Of a stretch of DNA of 64,000 nt, positions 61,398-64,000 are shown piece by piece. The notes beneath the pieces are model-generated. The model made no database searches and was not told the origin of the DNA. It saw nothing but the letters and a program-made list of their open reading frames with translations. The stretch is from Hyphomicrobiales bacterium. Its GTDB lineage: Bacteria > Pseudomonadota > Alphaproteobacteria > Rhizobiales > Xanthobacteraceae. Every line of letters begins with the position of its first letter. The first letter of the stretch is position 1. The translations under genes and the position numbers were made by a program. The stretch is from contig JAFKKN010000009.1 of NCBI GenBank assembly GCA_017305535.1, positions 1 through 64,000 on the forward strand, read 5' to 3'.

Positions 61398-61796
61398 CTA
61401 CTTCTTCTTGCCCTTTGCACTGTTTAACGCCACGGCCGCGCGGATCAGCGTCTTCAACGCCTTCTCGTTGATCTTGTCGCCCTCGTGAAAGTCGATGGCG
61501 CGGCGGGTGTTGCCGTCGAGGCTGGAGTTGAACAGTTTTGAAGGATCGTCGAGCGATGCTCCTTTCGCGAAGGTCATCTTCACCGCCGCCTTATAGGTCT
61601 CGCCGGTGCAGATGATGCCGGTGTGCTCCCACACCGGCACGCCGCGCCACTTCCATTCCTCGACGACATCGGGATCGGCCTGTTTGATGATGGTGCGGAT
61701 GCGGGCAAGCATCTCGCCGCGCCAGTCACCCAATTCCTTGATCCGCGCGTCGATCTGTTGCGAAGGCGTTTTCGTCTGCGATCCGCTTGTTGCCAT
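61398..61796 (-). CDS. DUF1801 domain protein
   Basis: About 132 residues: IKELGDWRGEMLARIRTIIK, VVEEWKWRGVPVWEHTGIIC and AAVKMTFAKGASLDDP match the DUF1801/YdhG-like fold (frataxin-like), with a Lys-rich tail AKGKKK. Function is undefined. The start at 61796 has GAGAAG upstream. It follows the SRPBCC gene by 18 bp in the same direction and so probably belongs to the arsR operon. Confidence 0.82.
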   Translation of the reverse strand: MATSGSQTKTPSQQIDARIKELGDWRGEMLARIRTIIKQADPDVVEEWKWRGVPVWEHTGIICTGETYKAAVKMTFAKGASLDDPSKLFNSSLDGNTRRAIDFHEGDKINEKALKTLIRAAVALNSAKGKKK

Positions 61797-61814
61797 CGAT
61801 GCTTCTCGCAATCT

Positions 61815-62225
61815 TCAATGCGGCCGCGCCAGCACTTGCTCGAGATTGGCGAAGAACTTCGGCCAGCCGAATTTCGCGCCTTGATAGGCCTGCTGCTGAT
61901 CCGGCCGGAAACCGATCTGCTCCATGCGAAGATGCGTGCCCGAAGAGGTTGGTGTCAACGTCCAGGTGACGACAGTCTCGATGCCGAGCGCATCCCAACG
62001 ATAGGACAGCGATTTGTTCGGCTCGATTGCCGTCACCTGGCAGTCTACCGTGCCCCAGTCCGCCCGCAGCGTGAAGCGATGATCCACCGTCGGCTTGAAG
62101 TCGGTCTTCATCAGCCACTCGTCGATCAGGTGCGGTTGCGTCAACGCCCGCCAGACTTTCTCCGGTGAATGCGGCATGTCGCGTTCGACGACGACGGAGA
62201 GCTTTTCGGCTGCTACAGTGTTCAT
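61815..62225 (-). CDS. SRPBCC / AHSA1-like START-domain protein
   Basis: 136 residues: VERDMPHSPEKVWRALTQPH starts the helix-grip fold, followed by LIDEWLMKTDFKPTVDHRFT, LGIETVVTWTLTPTSSGTHL and GWPKFFANLEQVLAR. Such proteins bind hydrophobic ligands or assist Hsp90. The ATG at 62225 overlaps the arsR stop by four bases (ATGA), so the two are translationally coupled, and AAAAGGATGG provides a ribosome-binding site. ArsR-SRPBCC pairs are common. Confidence 0.88.
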   Translation of the reverse strand: MNTVAAEKLSVVVERDMPHSPEKVWRALTQPHLIDEWLMKTDFKPTVDHRFTLRADWGTVDCQVTAIEPNKSLSYRWDALGIETVVTWTLTPTSSGTHLRMEQIGFRPDQQQAYQGAKFGWPKFFANLEQVLARPH

Positions 62226-62548
62226 TGGTCCATCCTTTTCAGAACATCTTCGAGCTTGTCGAACCGGCTGTTCCAGAAGCCGGTCATCTGGCTGGTCCAG
62301 TCGACCAGCGGTGCGAGCGCGCGAACCTGCGCGCTGTAGTGCGTCTGCCGGCCTTCGTGGCGGTCGCGCACCAATCCGGCCTGCTTGAGCACGCCGAGGT
62401 GTTTCGAGACGGCGGGCTGCGAGATGCCGGCGCGCGCGGTGAGGGCGCCGACCGTCAACTCGCCGTCGCGGCACAGCCGCTCGAAGATCGCGCGGCGGCT
62501 GGGATCGGCGAGCGATCTGAATAATTGATCAGGGGCGGAACGGTTCAT
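62222..62548 (-). CDS. ArsR-family winged-helix repressor
   Basis: 108 residues: LFRSLADPSRRAIFERLCRD, GELTVGALTARAGISQPAVS and KHLGVLKQAGLVRDRHEGRQ give the classic ArsR winged helix. No metal-binding CxC motif is in the recognition helix, so the signal is probably not arsenic. The start at 62548 (MNRSAPDQLF) lies next to a strong palindrome (62551-62598) that is the probable autoregulatory operator. First gene of an arsR-SRPBCC-DUF1801 operon. Confidence 0.9.
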   Translation of the reverse strand: MNRSAPDQLFRSLADPSRRAIFERLCRDGELTVGALTARAGISQPAVSKHLGVLKQAGLVRDRHEGRQTHYSAQVRALAPLVDWTSQMTGFWNSRFDKLEDVLKRMDQ

Positions 62549-62550
62549 GA

Positions 62551-62598
62551 TGCATAACTCACTGGCTATGGGTTTATTCATAACCAATGAGTTATGTA
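62551..62598 (-). promoter_or_regulatory. Operator palindrome for the ArsR-family repressor
   Basis: ATAACTCACTGG (62554-62565) and CCAATGAGTTAT (62584-62595) are inverted repeats with one mismatch in 12, extending outward as GC/GT before TATT. The 18-bp spacer is AT-rich and should include the promoter. Position immediately before the repressor start supports autorepression. Confidence 0.75.
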
Positions 62599-62660
62599 TT
62601 AGTCAAGGGCTGATGGCGTCGCGGGTTGGGGCGCTGCCATCAGGGGTTGAAAGACGGGAG

Positions 62661-63728
62661 TTATGCCGCGCGCAAAATATCGCGCACGAGTCCGACGGTT
62701 TCGTCGATCATCGCGGCGCTCACGTCGAGATGGGTGCAGGCGCGGATGCGGCCGTCCATCATGGCGAGTAGCACGCCGTGTGCCCGCAGCGATGTAACAA
62801 GTTGATCGCTAGGCAGTCCCGCGCCGGAAGATTCGAAGAACACCAGATTGGTTTGCGGCTCCTGCACGCTCACTCCGGCGATTTGCGACAGGCTGCGCGC
62901 CAATGCCTTCGCATTGGCGTGATCGTCGGCGAGACGATCGACGTGATGATCGAGCGCGTAAATGCAGGCCGCCGCGCAGACGCCGGCTTGTCGCATCGCG
63001 CCGCCGAGTCGCTGCTTCCAGCGCCACACCTCGTCGATGAAGTCGCGCGATCCAGCCATCGCCGCACCGACGGGCGCACCAAGACCCTTGCTGAAATCGA
63101 GCCATGCCGAGTCCCAGCCCATGACCATCTCGCGCGCGGAAATGCCGGTGGCGACACAGGCGTTCATCAGCCGTGCGCCGTCCATGTGGGTGGCGATGTC
63201 GTGTTGCTTCGCCAGCGCGGCGACGCCGGCCAGCGTGTCGCGCGGCCAGATGGTGCCGCCGCCGATATTGGCGGTCTGCTCGGTGCTGATGAGCGTTTGT
63301 GGCGGCTGATAGCGTGTCGGTGGGCGCAGCGCCGCGCGCAAGGTGTCGAGTGTGAACTGACCGTCCGTGCCGTCCAGGGGCATGATCTGGAAGCCGCCGA
63401 GCGCGGCATGCGCGCCGCCCTCGCGTGCGATTAGGTGCGCGGTGCGCTCGGCGAGGATTTCGTCGCCGGGGCGGCAATGCGCCAACGTCGCCGTAACGTT
63501 GCACATGGTGCCGGACGGCATGAACACCGCGGCTTCCTTGCCGAGCAGATCCGCGACGCGGTCGCACAACAGATGCACGGTCGGATCGTCGCCGATCTGT
63601 TCGTCGCCGACCTCCGCGCGCGCCATCGCCTCGCGCATCGCCGGAGTCGGGCGCGTCTGCGTGTCCGACAGCAGATTGATGCGGATCGGCGGCAGCGATG
63701 TGTCGAAGCGGGGAGGAGTGTAAGCCAT
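62661..63728 (-). CDS. Low-specificity L-threonine aldolase-like PLP enzyme
   Basis: 355 residues. The N-terminus INLLSDTQTRPTPAMREAMA is followed by LLGKEAAVFMPSGTMCNVTA. The PLP lysine is in DSAWLDFSKGLGAPVGAAMA, and STEQTANIGGGTIWP and HMDGARLMNA match the family. Such enzymes cleave threonine or allo-threonine to glycine and acetaldehyde, or act on other beta-hydroxy amino acids. Monocistronic. The gene symbol is left out because substrate specificity is unverified. Confidence 0.88.
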   Translation of the reverse strand: MAYTPPRFDTSLPPIRINLLSDTQTRPTPAMREAMARAEVGDEQIGDDPTVHLLCDRVADLLGKEAAVFMPSGTMCNVTATLAHCRPGDEILAERTAHLIAREGGAHAALGGFQIMPLDGTDGQFTLDTLRAALRPPTRYQPPQTLISTEQTANIGGGTIWPRDTLAGVAALAKQHDIATHMDGARLMNACVATGISAREMVMGWDSAWLDFSKGLGAPVGAAMAGSRDFIDEVWRWKQRLGGAMRQAGVCAAACIYALDHHVDRLADDHANAKALARSLSQIAGVSVQEPQTNLVFFESSGAGLPSDQLVTSLRAHGVLLAMMDGRIRACTHLDVSAAMIDETVGLVRDILRAA

Positions 63729-63799
63729 GGCGCGTCGGAGACCGGTTTCGGGAACCTTACGGGTGGTCGGGAGTTGGGGATGTGCAGGAGGACCAGCTT

Positions 63800-64000
63800 A
63801 TGAAAAACTTGCCCGCCGCGATAGCCGCTGCGTTGTTCGTGCTATCGCCCGCCGCCGCTCTTGCGGATCAGCCCGGCGCCGACTGGATGCCAATGGATCA
63901 GGTCCTCCAGAAACTGATGGCGAAGGGATATACCAACATCAGCAAGCTGGAAGCGGACGACGGCCGTTGGGAAGCCAAGGCGATGCTTAATGGCGCGCGC
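63800..64000 (+). CDS. PepSY-domain secreted protein, 3' truncated by the window edge
   Basis: 67 codons before the sequence ends. The signal peptide MKNLPAAIAAALFVLSPAAA is cleaved near LA-DQ. It is followed by ADWMPMDQVLQKLMAKGYTN and an ISKLEADDGRWEAKAML segment, which resembles a PepSY/YpeB fold (helix then strand WEAKA). PepSY proteins often inhibit proteases or sense the periplasm. AGGAGG lies nine bases before the ATG at 63800. Confidence 0.75.
   Translation, partial: MKNLPAAIAAALFVLSPAAALADQPGADWMPMDQVLQKLMAKGYTNISKLEADDGRWEAKAMLNGAR

Overview
The window is a GC-rich chromosomal segment from an alphaproteobacterium, most likely of the Bradyrhizobium/Rhodopseudomonas/Nitrobacter group (Nitrobacteraceae). 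The evidence is protein-level resemblance (RecA, PurC, GlnA/GlnB, an F1-ATPase zeta-subunit homologue), the alphaproteobacterial LexA box GAAC-N7-GAAC, and several dispersed palindromic intergenic repeats of a type I associate with this group. No species assignment is possible from sequence reading alone.

Layout. 1-200: a 36-bp tandem repeat and a worn dispersed repeat. 200-13200: metabolic and housekeeping genes (metY, a CoA-binding protein, enoyl-CoA hydratase, thioesterase, rplM-rpsI, a membrane diguanylate cyclase, an AI-2E family exporter, glnA-glnB, nnr, a copper-site-depleted multicopper oxidase homologue). 13400-21200: the protein quality-control block tRNA-Leu, tig, clpP, clpX, lon, tRNA-Val. 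21200-23900: small envelope proteins, a thioesterase and crcB under a fluoride riboswitch. 23973-28529: two mobile elements inserted side by side just upstream of the recA SOS box. The first is IS1595-like (23981-25776) and the second IS1-like (25787-28521). Each has recognisable terminal inverted repeats, an 8-bp target duplication and at least one non-transposase passenger gene; the second also contains a tRNA-like sequence. 28535-37700: recA, the glycine cleavage operon gcvT-gcvH-gcvP behind a tandem glycine riboswitch, and alaS. 37700-44200: a universal stress protein, a Kef/YbaL antiporter, a thioesterase, icd, a TrmJ methyltransferase fused to a DUF559 nuclease-like domain, and the ATPase zeta-subunit homologue. 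44500-51300: purC, purS, purQ and purL, with a nuclease-like protein, a thioesterase and a soluble globin-coupled chemoreceptor between purQ and purL. 51300-64000: an MHS transporter, an acyltransferase, small domain-of-unknown-function proteins, a BolA-family protein, LtrA, ergothioneine genes egtD/egtB, monothiol glutaredoxin with a translationally overlapping macro-domain gene, a serine hydrolase, an ArsR-SRPBCC operon with a clear operator palindrome, a threonine-aldolase-like enzyme, and the start of a PepSY protein cut by the window edge.

How genes work together: glnB-glnA form the nitrogen-signalling and assimilation pair; tig, clpP, clpX and lon form a folding and proteolysis neighbourhood; gcvTHP is a glycine-sensing catabolic operon; purC/S/Q/L are successive purine steps, with PurS, PurQ and PurL together forming FGAM synthase; egtB and egtD make ergothioneine; grxD and the BolA-family protein are partners in Fe-S handling in other bacteria.

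The most unusual parts are the paired passenger-carrying insertion elements against the recA promoter, the TrmJ-DUF559 fusion, the multicopper oxidase homologue lacking most copper ligands, and the macro-domain gene with no standard start codon. All product names rest on reading motifs by eye; no database search was run.
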